A stretch of DNA of 47,676 nt. It comes from Lingula anatina (Eukaryota; Brachiopoda; Lingulata; Lingulida; Lingulidae). Both the position numbers and the translations under genes were made by a program. The notes under the pieces were generated by a model. The model saw only the letters and a list, made by a program, of their open reading frames with translations. It did no database searches and was not told the origin of the DNA. Shown in pieces: positions 24,606 through 37,000 of this stretch. The stretch lies in the NCBI RefSeq assembly GCF_001039355.2, contig NW_019775520.1, positions 136,138 to 183,813 of the forward strand, in the 5' to 3' direction. The first letter of the stretch is position 1. The number at the start of each line of letters is the position of its first letter.

Positions 24606-26613
24606 CCAAAAACCCAACAGATGTGACTTTAGATAAATACCTTGCCAGAAATACAAGTGAAGATAATGCTGCATTTGCTGAGATTCTAGAAGAAAACAAG
24701 AAGAAGCAAAGGGCAAAACATGAATGGTTGTATGAAGCAGAGAACAAGCAACATAAGGTAAGTTTAGTGGGTACAATTAAATAAATTGTTAAACCAGGGT
24801 TACGTAGTCTTCTGTTCATTCATCTGAAATATAAAATTTGTATTTTTCTTGGCCACAGTACTTGATTTAAGAATGATTAATTTGATTGCCTTAAAAAAAA
24901 AGAAATCTGAAATATAATGAGTAATGCAATACCTTACAGGAGATGGAAGCCAATTTGGCCCTCCCTGGTGTGGAGGGACAGATGGCTATAGAAGCTGCTC
25001 CTCCAAAAGAACTGCAAACATGGAATTATGAGGCAAGAAACAAGCTGATGTATGTGCCAGAAGGTAAGTTTAAAAACCAATATATGTCAGTATATTCAGC
25101 ATTTTGTTCTAACAAAAATGTGTTTAAGAAACTTTATTTTGACTTTTCTTAAATTTTGTCAAGGTTACACAACATACTGTAGCATCTTCACTGCTATCTG
25201 TCAGTATCTTGAGGGTACTGTTTCTTCCTGCTGTCAGTTCAGTGGACACCTTTTTGGAATATTTTATGTGGACTTTCAAGTGTTAAATTAAAGAAGAGAA
25301 CAGGTTTTTTCTTCATTTAAAAAATGTATGCCCTAAAATATTGTTCACTTACTAGGTGCCCCAGAATCGCTAGCAGAAAAACTCGAAAGGAAGCAGCCTC
25401 GTGAAATTATGCATCACAATACCAGATTTAAACTCAACCCTTTCAACAATGACAAGAGCAAGCAAGCAATCCAACATGCAGCCTCTATGCAGGCTTTTGC
25501 TAAACAGGGAAAAATTGGCCCCGATGGCAAAGAGGTGCTTCCTGTAGAGTCTCCCAGGGTGAATGGGTATGGCTTTATGGCCACACCCTCACCTAAACCA
25601 GGTAAGTAAGAGTATGAATGTTTTAATAGCCATTTTTGGCTTGTTATTTGTATTTTTCATGATATTAGAATATTGAATAAAATTACAGGACAACTTGCAT
25701 CTTTAAGGAAGATATTTCCATTTTTGTTTCACAAATTTTGTTTAAACTTTTCATGTAAGAAAAGAAGAGATTTTAATGATCTCCAATGTATGTTTGTGAC
25801 ACTTCAGGTGTAGATGAGTCTCCATTGATGACTTGGGGTGAAATTGAAGGGACTCCATTTAGACTTGACGGCAGTGATACTCCATATCAGAAATCGGCTG
25901 GTCCAAGTTTTAAAGTAAGAATACCAAAAAATTTAATTTTACTTTTAAAAGCAAATATAGAATTGTCAGGTAATAAGTTAAATATTAAAATTCCTTTTTG
26001 CACAAGACTACAAATCTTTGGATGTGTTACTAAGTGGTACATTATCATTGAGAAGTTCTCAATAAGAACTCCAAGATTTATTTATAAAAATATTTACATG
26101 TCTGCATGTACATATCTATGTAAGTTGAGTATTACAACATGTTGTTAAAGTGTTCTTTTTATCCAGATTCCAGACATTCCCAATAGAGACCGAATAGCAC
26201 TGGAACTTGCGGAGAAAGCCAGCAAGGCACACAGGTCTAAAAAGGAGGAGACATTGAAAAGGATGACTGCAAACTTTGCCAGTCCATCACTGAGAACAGG
26301 TTCAGTGACAGACAGGATAAACACAATGTCACCAGCAGCACAGAGACTAGCTAGCGCAAAGCTTGGAATAAGAACTCACACAGATAAAGCTCTCAGAGCA
26401 AGTTACACTCCCTCACCTAGCCATAGACTGCCTGGGGATAAAACCCCATTAAGTATAACTCCTAACAGGACTCCAAAAACTGGTGGCACACCCAAGGTGG
26501 GGGCCTCGCCACAGACTCCAAAATCAACTCCCAAGAGAGACTCCAATGCAGCGTCCTTGACAGACAATTTACTGAATTTACCTAAAAGACCCAGGGCTTC
26601 GGAATTCTTCTAG
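24606..26613 (+). CDS. ESS2: ESS2 splicing factor homologue (DGCR14), N-terminus missing
   Basis: Exons: 24606-24757, 24940-25063, 25356-25601, 25808-25914, 26167-26613, with consistent phases. They give 357 codons after a split first codon, then TAG at 26611-26613. Family hallmarks in order are TSEDNAAFAEI, KHEWLYEAE, TWNYEARNKLMYVPEG, GKIGPDGKEVLP, ESPRVNGYGFMATPSPKPG, MTWGEIEGTPFRLDGSDTPY, ALRASYTPSPS and the C-terminal SLTDNLLNLP..RASEFF. ESS2 is a nuclear protein of the spliceosomal C complex. The human protein is about 476 residues, so roughly the first 120 are absent. The first exon starts only 24 bases after the join at 24582, and no candidate N-terminal exon is seen upstream. AATAAA follows at 26782-26787. 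I first considered CDC5L and rejected it on these motifs. Confidence 0.95.
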
Positions 26614-28250
26614 TCTATAAATAAACCAAGCAGTAAAAGCAGTGTGGGAATGGAGATATGTTTCAGTGTACTTGGTGCACCACGCATTTAATGCATACTC
26701 TAGTCTTCATGAAAGTATATGACTAGAGATTAATGGCTTTTGAAGCATTTCATATGTTGCATACTTTGAAATGTAGTTTTTAATAAAAATGATAATTTGT
26801 AAGCAATCTCCTTATTTTTTCTTGGTATTTGATCTCTTTTCATAATTGCCAATGTACCACCCAAATACTTACTTACTATTCTTTCTATCAGCCTTTTTTA
26901 ACCTGGTTACATAGTGAAATGCCATATTGACTTCTGCGTTCTAATATTAAAAAGCCCGTTTGTCCTGAGCAACACGGTTTCAATGATAGCTATTGTGCAT
27001 TTTAAACAAAGTCCAGATGAGTTTATATATTTTACTCTTTCAGTAACAATATATGAAATAATGTATATCACTTTGAAAACACCACAAAATAAAATCGCAG
27101 GTAATTTAATGCTGAACTAGCCGCCTTTTGTAATAAGTGCCTAATATGGTTAAATCATGAACGTTATATAGAATGTATGCACTTGGTTCTAATAATGAGG
27201 GGCTTGTCTTGACGAAGTGAGTGACACCTTCAGGGAGTGGGTAAAACAAAAGTGCAAGTCGTGAATCAGCATTCCAGTCGCCAGCAAGAGGGTGAGTATT
27301 TTGATTGAATGGCTTCAATTACAACAATGCCATTTTAGAATCGTTCTTTATTTGCGTCAATATCACGAAAACCTGAAATCATGCTTTTGGTCCCATCGTT
27401 GTTGACTCATGACCTGGGATGAACGAGCACCACCCTTCAGTCATTTCTTTACGTACTCTGCAGTTATTAACGTTGTACAAGTGTGCACCGTGGGTAACTC
27501 GGCGATCAGTTTGAAAAAATCTAGATCTTACTGAGTGATAACGGAGGTAGAAGTCCAGAGCCTAAAGAGGACTTGGGTTAATATTGGCATTGCCAGTGTA
27601 TGCAGCTTTTAGGGAATTATACGAATCCTGAAGGAACAGCTAGTTTTTTCTGGATATTATTATGGCAGTAATGCCATTAGTCGTCTATAAAATCACAATG
27701 TTTATTTGAACCAGGCACAATCGCAGCTTATTGATGCCTTAATTGGTGCTTTGTGTAATCTGTTTTTCTTCTCTGGATAAATATTGCTGAAGCCATATAT
27801 GCAGGAATAACATCAAGAATCAATATTGTCCAGTTGAATAACCTACACGGTAGCCTGCTTACATGTACACTTTTAAATATATGTACATGTATATGATTGA
27901 TATGGTTTATCAATATAAGAAATGTATTGATTGGTGTTTTTCCATCAGTTATACATTATTTTAGGCCTCATTTAAATGTTCTGTCAATCAAGAATGTAGG
28001 GCATGTACTCTGCATGTACATATAAATAATGGATGTTACTACATATGTGCTGAATGATTATGGTTACCACTATTATGGAAATTGGGTATGAAAATGTTTC
28101 ACCTAGTAAATGAACATTGCAAGCAGCGATAAGCTTTCAAGTTCAGAGCATTTGCTCTTTCCTGATTCATTGTATATAAAGTATCCAGTTTTATCCCTGT
28201 ATAATTTCTGTTCAGGCTACAATTCCTGCATGAAGACAATTGTGGAGAGT
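26614..28250. other. ESS2 3'UTR and intergenic DNA
   Basis: The ESS2 poly(A) signal AATAAA is at 26782-26787. The rest has no supported coding exon. A possible non-coding first exon of the next gene ends at CTGAG|GTAAGT (about 28302-28306); frames through it hit stops or break phase with the exon at 28606, so it is more likely 5'UTR. Confidence 0.45.
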
Positions 28251-28631
28251 CATACCATGTAGTGCTCTGCTGTGACATGTGATAATGGCATGTTTGCAAT
28301 TCTGAGGTAAGTCTTGATTGTATGAATATTATGCATTTGGAATACAGGACTACAGAAGTTAAACTTATTCAACAATTCTGTTTTATTCCTCATGGACAAT
28401 TTACATTACCATAAGGCATTTCTTTCTGTTTCCTTCACTCCATGTTTATGATTGCCAAAATGCAAAAAAATGGTTCTTGAGAACATATTGGCTTATCTGT
28501 TGTATTGATTTTTCATGTTTCTTTATCAAATTGAGCATGTTAGATAACGTGGCCCTCTATTACAAGAACAGATACCCAATGCATTTGGTCTTTTCTTCAC
28601 TGCAGGAGATCTGTCTGACTGCAGAAGAGTA

Positions 28632-31600
28632 ATGCCTATCAGAGTGTGCAATCTCACAGATGGAGAAAGTATCTCTTATGCTCTACCTCTTCTTATCGGA
28701 GAAGTACAACAAGAACAACCTCACATAGCCGACACGTCAATCGATGTGTGGAATGAAACTACACAGGNGGGGGGTGGGGGGGGGGGGGGGGGGGGGGGTT
28801 AGAATGAATTGCTCTTTTTGATGGGAAAAGGTCCCATCTCGGTACAATTTGATGATCTAAGTACAAGAAGGTTTTGTGGTAAAAGGTCCAATTTTTCAGA
28901 AAAAGACCTCCCCCCCCCCACCTTTTTTGAAACTGCTGGCTGCGGGCCTGAAATACTACTTTGATTTTGCTTTACTGATCACCACTGTCTTCTTTACAGG
29001 TAAAGTTATCTCCTGGCCAGTTTTGGGGGGTCAGTTCAAAGCCTTGGTCCAGTTACAAGAGGGAATCAATAAAATTAAATTCAAGTCATGCACCAACCAA
29101 GATACCTTAAGTTATACTCTCATCTACAAGTGCCCAAACTTTGCAAAGTTTGTTCGGCCAATTTATATCAGGTGCTGTGACGACAATGGCTGCTTCCAAG
29201 GTCCACAGGGAGAAGACAACTCACCAGAGAGTGCTCAAAAACGCATCATACTTGGTGCCCAACTCATTCAGACTTTCACTGCTGAAAAACTATATGAACA
29301 CAGCCTAGGCCGAAGAACATTCCAACTAGAAACTGATTCCAAGGGTCAGGTAGTCTGCCATGTTGTCACCACCAGTTTGACTCTCCGAGAGGCTCAGAGC
29401 AAGGAGGGAGGAGAGCTGTGGCAGCACTTTGCCAAGGAGCTCATGACGACAGACTTCCCTAATAAAGAGAACTGTAAGTGGTATGCCTTCATGTCCTTCA
29501 CCAGGTACAACCCTCCACGAGATGGATCCATTCCAAAGACGCATGCTGAAGTTCTAGAGCACACAAGAGGTCACTGTGCACTAGGTGTGTCTTTTTTGTC
29601 AGTCTTTCTTACTGTCATCACAACAATTTGTATCTGTTTTGATTATTGATAGCATATTTATTGTTAATTATTTCACACTGTTGGAAGTAGCCATCTCTTG
29701 TGTGTTTCATGTAATTCCAAAAAATTCCCATGAGGAGTAAGCTATATTTTCAATTTTAATATAAAGATTATAATAGAATCATAGTGAATTTTTGTCAATT
29801 ATGACCAACCTTGTTTTTACAAGGATGGACATTTTCTATTAAGTATGGGAACTGTCCTCTACAGGAAGGCACTATTTCCTACATCACCTTTTTCTTGATA
29901 AGTGTTTTATTTAACATTTACACATAGGTGGGGGTGGCTTGGCTTTATTTGGGACAGGCAATTTGCACACCTGGGCAGAGAGTTTGGATCAAGTTGTAAG
30001 TCATTTTACAGACTCCAGGAAAATTGACAGGACACTTCTGATGGATGACAGTGCATACAGGTGGGATTTTGGATATTAAAAATGATGAAGTAAGCTTTTT
30101 ATTGCATTGTTGCACAGTAAATGTTGTCTTGTATTAGTACTTCCAAAATTTTATGAGTTTTTAAAATCACATGATATGTTACAAACTGTATAACTTCTAC
30201 ATTCTGGTAAGATTACAAATCTTTTCAACATTTTGATATAGTGATGAGTTTTTCTTTTTTCGTTAAAAGGGGATTCTACTGGGCAAATTATGCCACTGGA
30301 CTTGGGGCTTCCTTGCATGAATTAGGACACACATTTGATCTAGCCCACACCAATACTGGAATAATGGGACGAGGCTTTGATGATCTAAATAAGGTTTTTA
30401 CTCTAAGAGGAGCCAGACCAGTCCCTCAAATTACATTCGGTGATAACAAACATGCACAAACAATATTTGAAACACAGGTATGTAAGGCTTATTCACATTT
30501 GGTTTACATCTTGAAATTTAAACTGTTTTATAGTAATGTAAGCTGGTTTGACTTGTGATAAATATGACATTTATAAGTTCTCAATAAATAAACTCTCATT
30601 ATTCAGAAGAATGTGTAAAATATTTGTTGTGAATTACCTGCTATAAAGTTTTCTGTTGTAAATTATGACTAAAAAAATTGTCACTGAAACAGTTCTTATG
30701 TCTTTTTTATTTTTAGGCTACAGCATCAAAACCAAAAGAGTCCCCCTCCGTGGTGCATATAGAGGCACAGTTTAGACCACTTCATGTTACTCAGGTTGTT
30801 AAGATACAAAATTATGATGGCACTGTAAATTCTCAGGTTGTTGCTGACCAGTCTGCGGCTTTACATAATACTCAGAAAGACCTGAGGGCCACAATCAAAC
30901 AGCTGCAGCTCAGTAGGGAGAGTAAGTGGACAGTTTGCTGTAGCCCATAGTTTTGTTTCACACAAGAATGCATTTGTTTGGCATATTCATTAAAAAAGAA
31001 AAGTAAAGCATTGGCTGACGCATGCTGTTCTTAACAGTACCACCTTAATGTACAAAGATACTTATTGAAACACCAGACAACCTTTTTGATTCTTTTAACC
31101 AAAGTCTGAATGAAGGTCATATGTTGTCCCTAAGAAACAGCAATCTTAAACAACAGTGCTGAAAGTTAAAAGTTAAAAAGGATGTTTTGATTTTACAGAT
31201 AGTATAGCTAGTAAATCATCAGGGACGGGTTCAAACAGCAGCTCAACAGTGACTACTCCAACAGCTGCTCATCCTGCACAGCTTCCATCATCAAACACAG
31301 GGTCAGGGAACTCCGTGCCTCACGAGCAACCTTTAATCAAATTTGCAGATGATGGAGCCCACTGGTTTAGGTCCTCTGCTGTACTGCTTCGTTATCACAG
31401 GTAAGTTAACAAAATGATTATTTTCTTGTAAAAGTACATGAATTACAGATATAGATGAATATGCACAAGTGAGTGATTGTTGATGAATATTAGAAGATTT
31501 TTGAGGGTTCCAAGATTTTTTTAATTTTATTTTTGCAGAAAAATGAATTTAAAAATGCTCTTTTAGAAGTGTCTAATTTTTAGGTGGCTGAACCATACCA

Positions 31601-32078
31601 GTCCCAATGACCTAGTAGCAGCACCTGTGTTTATGGAGTAAGCAACAGCCCTTATTTGTTGTATTAAATCTGCATGCAGGTGAACAGAACATAGGAAAGT
31701 TTTAAAATGACATGTCAAAGAAAAGTATTTAAATGTCATGTGAGTAACAAAAAAGTTTACAAAATGTTTGATTTAATTCTTTTAGTGTTCCTTTTTCAAT
31801 TATTTCTCACCATTAACAAAATAACTCCCATTTATTTTTCCAGTGGCACATTGAAAGCAGAACCAGGGTTTCGTCTCATTGAACTACGTAGTGTCCCTGA
31901 TGGTGTGGTCTTTCACCACTGGGAGTTTCTGAGTGAAACACCACCCAAAGAGTTCAAACTGCACAAGGACGAGCTTGAAATGTTGCACAAAGAAGGGGAA
32001 GAAGTGACAGTAGTTGCCGAAGACAGCTGTGGTAATATTTTAAAGAAAAAGTTTGCCATTAGTGAACTACCTGCCTGA
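28632..32078 (+). CDS. Putative zinc metallopeptidase of the PF12044 (Metallopep, YIL108W-like) family
   Basis: Exons: 28632-28767, 29000-29584, 29928-30060, 30270-30477, 30717-30921, 31199-31400, 31584-31637, 31844-32078. All phases agree, giving 585 codons plus TGA. The start is the first in-frame ATG in the exon beginning at 28606. The N-terminal part shows the family pattern SWPVLGGQFKALVQLQEG and MSFTRYNP..GHCALGGGGLALFGTGNLHTW. The catalytic region is LGASLHELGHTFDLAH (HExxH at residues 301-305, third His 311), then NTGIMGRGFDD with a Met after the zinc site as in metzincins. A Ser/Thr-rich linker at about 425-455 precedes a C-terminal beta-rich domain (FRLIELRSVPDG). No signal peptide or membrane segment is seen, so a cytosolic site is likely. 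The donor of exon 1 falls in the join at 28768. Substrates in animals are unknown to me. Confidence 0.87.
28768..28800. repeat. Gap n followed by a poly(G) tract
   Basis: A single n at 28768 is followed by about 30 bases that are nearly all G. It falls directly at the 3' end of metallopeptidase exon 1. Phase arithmetic requires the exon to end after base 28767, so the splice donor itself is masked or lost in the gap. Confidence 0.8.
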
Positions 32079-34013
32079 ATGTTAGACAGAAGATTGATTG
32101 TCTACTCCGTGAACAGTTAGATAAGTGTTTTCTGTATAGATAAATTCTGGCAACTCTTTTTTTTTTGCGTGAAGTTTTAAATAGTTATGTTTTATGTAGA
32201 AAGACATCTGTCAGTTTTACAGTCTGTTGGTGTGAGTTTTGTACATGGAACTTGGCTTTAATGGCAAGTGTTTAACAAGAAAAAAGTGCCATTAAGAGAA
32301 ACATCTTTTGTCTCACAAAGAATAAAGGTACTGGTACATTTAGACAGTTCTTGCAGATATACAGTGTAAAGTTTAATGTCTATTTTTACAAGCATGTTTT
32401 ATGCTGTCATGGATTAAATTTTCTTTTACTCCATTTATTATTCCCATATTCAGAAATTATATATTCTACTGTTAAAGATGGCCTTGCTCTTTTTTATAAT
32501 GGCAAGAGTCAAAAACACATAACTAGATTATAAGAAATGATTAGTAATGTCTCTTTACCAACTATAACTTGTGGTGAAAGTTTATCTACCCATGCAAGTC
32601 ATTCTTAACAGATTTTATTTAAATCTTCTAGTAAGTGATTTTAATTGTGAATAATGAATATGGTAATTATTAAGTCTTTTTGAGAATCAGCTTATCAATA
32701 TTTCAATTTTCTGGGTTTCAGAGATTTTACTACTGAGATTACAAGATGCTATTAATTTAACCCAAGCTTTAAGTGTATAACAAAGTAACTTGATGAAAAT
32801 TATGTAAAGATAATCATTCGTGCCCTTACTAATGCCTGGTAATTTAATTCTCCCACAAGTGCCACAGTTACTTCAGGAAACCTTATAGTTGATAGAACAT
32901 GTTGAAGAAAAGTTGGTATGTGTGATACACTAACAATTATGAAAGATTGCTACCCTCTACCAGGGCCGCAGATTGATTTATTCACAAGTTATTCACAGGT
33001 ATGTCTTTAGATAAACAGACAATCAGTTGGTTCTCTGTGAAATGTGGAAACTGTGTCTATAATATCTGCCACCCTGGTGGAGGGTAAAAGATTTCAAGAA
33101 TTGTGTAATTTTAGTCCTGCAGCTGTATCGTATATTGAACATCCTAAAGCATGTCACACTCCTTTATTGATTTTAAAGATAGAGGATTTATTTTAAGAAA
33201 TGTTTATTATTATTGTGTACCTGTCCCTTGAAATTGTTTTATATCATTTTATTACTTTAAAGATATTGACTTAAGGATTTTATCTCTGAACCAAAATATT
33301 ATTTGGCAAAAACACAAATAGTGATAATAAATAAAAGGTTTTATTTTTCTTATCCATGTTATTAGATAAAGGGTTTGTATAAACTAACATAAATATTAAA
33401 AAACTGTTATTCTAACATTAACTTTGGTTCAATCTTGAACTGGAGGACATTCGTTAGTTTGCCTCGACAAGTAAAAGAATGGGTAGAACATTTTAACCAG
33501 ATTTTAAAGGATGGATGTATTTTGCTCCATAACATTCTCGGTTAAAAATTAATTGTACAGAATAGTTTATTGTTGAAATAGAATGTTTTATACAAGTGCT
33601 TTTGATTTTTGTCACTTATTTGCCACGTGTTTATACATAAAACTCTGTGAGTTTCAGTCAGTGCTGTCCTACGTGTCGTCTGCTAGTAAGTGTAGCTCTG
33701 CTAACTGCGTTTGATGTTACTCTCTGCCCACGGGGTGCGCTTGTAGTCTGTTACAAGATAATTGTCTGGCATTCTCAAATTTTATACACTATTTAGAGAC
33801 GCTGCTGATTTCGTAGGGTAGTTTGATGTCATTACGTTGTGATTTAGGCGCTGACCTAAAACACTGGTTGTCGCTGATATATAACGTTTTCACTGTGCTA
33901 GGAAGATCCAGTCAATAGACCCTTAGTTTAAAGGTGGCACGTTAAATATATAATGCAACTTTCTCGTAATACACTGGCGTAGTTAAAAGAAATTCAGATA
34001 TGTATGTCCACAG
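32079..34013. other. Convergent 3' regions of the metallopeptidase and Dispatched-like genes
   Basis: AATAAA at 32321-32326 is a likely poly(A) signal for the metallopeptidase, 243 bases past its stop. A minus-strand AATAAA (33571-33566) could serve the transporter gene. No exon is seen. A small inverted-repeat element lies at 32951-33086. Confidence 0.5.
32951..33086. mobile_element. MITE-like 136-bp inverted-repeat element
   Basis: The ends 32951-32973 and 33064-33086 are inverted repeats matching at 20 of 23 positions (TACCCTC-ACCAGGG--GCAGAT). The heptamer AAAGATT occurs just outside both ends (32942-32948 and 33087-33093), like a target-site duplication. No coding capacity. Confidence 0.45.
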
Positions 34014-37000
34014 TTAGAAAGTGTTTTTGTTCCTCTCTTTGAGAACAGCAGGTATCTGACTCTCTTTTAGAAACCCTTTACCGTGACACACCCTACAATC
34101 TACATCGCTTGAATCCCGCCCCATGCAAAAATCTTTAAACCAATCAACAGCAGGGCCGAGCGATCCAAATCTACCTTGAGGTCCAATAATGGAAAGGGCT
34201 GCAGTGAAGAAAAACAGTGCAAACAAGCAGGAAAATCCTATAACGGAGAAAATGAACACGCCAAACTGGACGTAAAACTGGATGGTGGCGAACATCATGA
34301 AAACCGACGCTCCCAGCGTTGTGCAGGCTCCAGAGAGGACAGAAATGCCCACGTGGTGTAACATGTCCTTGATGCGGCCGCTGCGCGTCTCGTGAGGAGA
34401 GATGTGGTAACCCTCTGCCAGGTGGACGACGTAATCCACAGCCAGGCCTACCACCAAGCATAAGTTTAACGAACTCAGAACCTAAAACATAAATAATTTT
34501 AATTCATCACAGTATGTATGTTTTGTGGATTTCATTTACGGAAATATTTCAGAAGACCAAATGCGCAATAAACGACTTAAGAATACAAATGTCACAAAAT
34601 ATGTAGTTTACACACGTATTCACCCAATCAGATTCGATAAAATTCAACAATGGAGTAAATTTAGGTGTTGGACCCACCCCCAATTTCCATCCCAGCAGGG
34701 GAATCATCCCCACCACACAGACAGTCACCATGCACATTGTCAATGTAGCCAGGAAGCCGACGATGATATTTCCTGTGGCAATCACGAGTAAGGGGAACGC
34801 TATGCCTATCCCTATGGCTATCCCGGTGATGGCTGTGTTTGCCAGATTCTAGAAACAAAAGACGAATTTTTTTGCTCTTTTTAAATCCTTTTTGAAAGAC
34901 CGACAAAATCAAACAAGGTTATTGCTATTAAATAAAAGTTCAATCTTAAGTTGAGCTGCTTGTCAGATGTCAATTACTGCAGAGTCCGTCTGACAAATTT
35001 ATTTTGTATTGTGTAACCATTGTGAAACATGAATTTATAGCAGGCTACACCACATGGAAATAAATAATATTTTTCACCTCTTGTACTTTGAGGAAATGCC
35101 AAGTATTTCTTGTGCACTGAAATCCACCCTGCAGCGGAGTCGGCATCCTGGAAACCTGGGGGAAAACAGTAGTCCTATATTAGTACATGTACACATATTT
35201 TCTGTTCAATTCGAAAACTCTGAGAGAGTTAATGAAGATATATAAAACGAGCATATGCTAACTCAGTTAATGACAAAGGATAAATCTTCGTGCCAAAATA
35301 AATCGGTTGGTTAGTATAATATATCTTAAATTACCTCATCGTTCACAAAATTTTCCCAGGCGTCCATGACGGGCAGTCCAGTCACGTAGCCAGTAACTCG
35401 AGGGTTCAGGGTTAGGTTCACNNNNNNNNNNNNNNNNNNNNNNNNNNNNNNNNNNNNNNNNNNNNNNNNNNNNNNNNNNNNNNNNNNNNNNNNNNNNNNN
35501 NNNNNNNNNNNNNNNNNNNNNNNNNNNNNNNNNNNNNNNNNNNNNNNNNNNNNNNNNNNNNNNNNNNNNNNNNNNNNNNNNNNNNNNNNNNNNNNNNNNN
35601 NNNNNNNNNNNNNNNNNNNNNNNNNNNNNNNNNNNNNNNNNNCCCATGCAAAAATCTTTAAACCAATCAACAGCAGGGCCGAGCGATCCAAATCTACCTT
35701 GGGGTCCAATAATGGAAAGGGCTGCAGTGAAGAAAAACAGTGCAAACAAGCAGGAAAATCCTATAACGGAGAAAATGAACACGCCAAACTGGACGTAAAA
35801 CTGGATGGTGGCGAACATCATGAAAACCGACGCTCCCAGCGTTGTGCAGGCTCCAGAGAGGACAGAAATGCCCACGTGGTGTAACATGTCCTTGATGCGG
35901 CCGCTGCGCGTCTCGTGAGGAGAGATGTGGTAACCCTCTGCCAGGTGGACGACGTAATCCACAGCCAGGCCTACCACCAAGCATAAGTTTAACGAACTCA
36001 GAACCTAAAACATAAATAATTTTAATTCATCACAGTATGTATGTTTTGTGGATTTCATTTACGGAAATATTTCAGAAGACCAAATGCGCAATAAACGACT
36101 TAAGAATACAAATGTCACAAAATATGTAGTTTACACACGTATTCACCCAATCAGATTCGATAAAATTCAACAATGGAGTAAATTTAGGTGTTGGACCCAC
36201 CCCCAATTTCCATCCCAGCAGGGGAATCATCCCCACCACACAGACGGTCACCATGCACATTGTCAATGTAGCCAGGAAGCCGACGATGATATTTCCTGTG
36301 GCAATCACGAGTAAGGGAAACGCTATGCCTATCCCTATGGCTATCCCGGTGATGGCTGTGTTTGCCAGATTCTAGAAACAAAAGACGAATTTTTTTGCTC
36401 TTTTTAAATCCTTTTTGAAAGACCGACAAAATCAAACAAGGTTATTGCTATTAAATAAAAGTTCAATCTTAAGTTGAGCTGCTTGTCAGATGTCAATTAC
36501 TGCAGAGTCCGTCTGACAAATTTATTTTGTATTGTGTAACCATTGTGAAACATGAATTTATAGCAGGCTACACCACATGGAAATAAATAATATTTTTCAC
36601 CTCTTGTACTTTGAGGAAATGCCAAGTATTTCTTGTGCACTGAAATCCACCCTGCAGCGGAGTCGGCATCCTGGAAACCTGGGGGAAAACAGTAGTCCTA
36701 TATTAGTACATGTACACATATTTTCTGTTCAATTCGAAAACTCTGAGAGAGTTAATGAAGATATATAAAACGAGCATATGCTAACTCAGTTAATGACAAA
36801 GGATAAATCTTCGTGCCAAAGTAAATCGGTTGGTTAGTATAATATATCTTAAATTACCTCATCGTTCACAAAATTTTCCCAGGCGTCCATGACGGGCAGT
36901 CCAGTCACGTAGCCAGTAACTCGAGGGTTCAGGGTTAGGTTCACTGTTATCGCAGCGTACCTCAGTCTCGTGCCATACTTGACACCTTCGGTATAAAAAT

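Noticed and set aside
24606-26613. CDC5L as identity of the plus-strand gene
   Set aside because: No Myb repeats or CDC5L core motifs; the ordered motifs fit ESS2 throughout.
35326-35980. Long minus-strand frames across the N-run
   Set aside because: They read through 221 Ns and join unrelated halves of two copies of the transporter exons.
36601-36671. Acceptor CCAG|GATGCC for the eighth transporter exon
   Set aside because: It gives a phase clash with the next exon; the upstream acceptor CCCCAG|GTTTCC (exon 36678-36601) keeps phase and yields the GGFQ..NTWHFL pattern.
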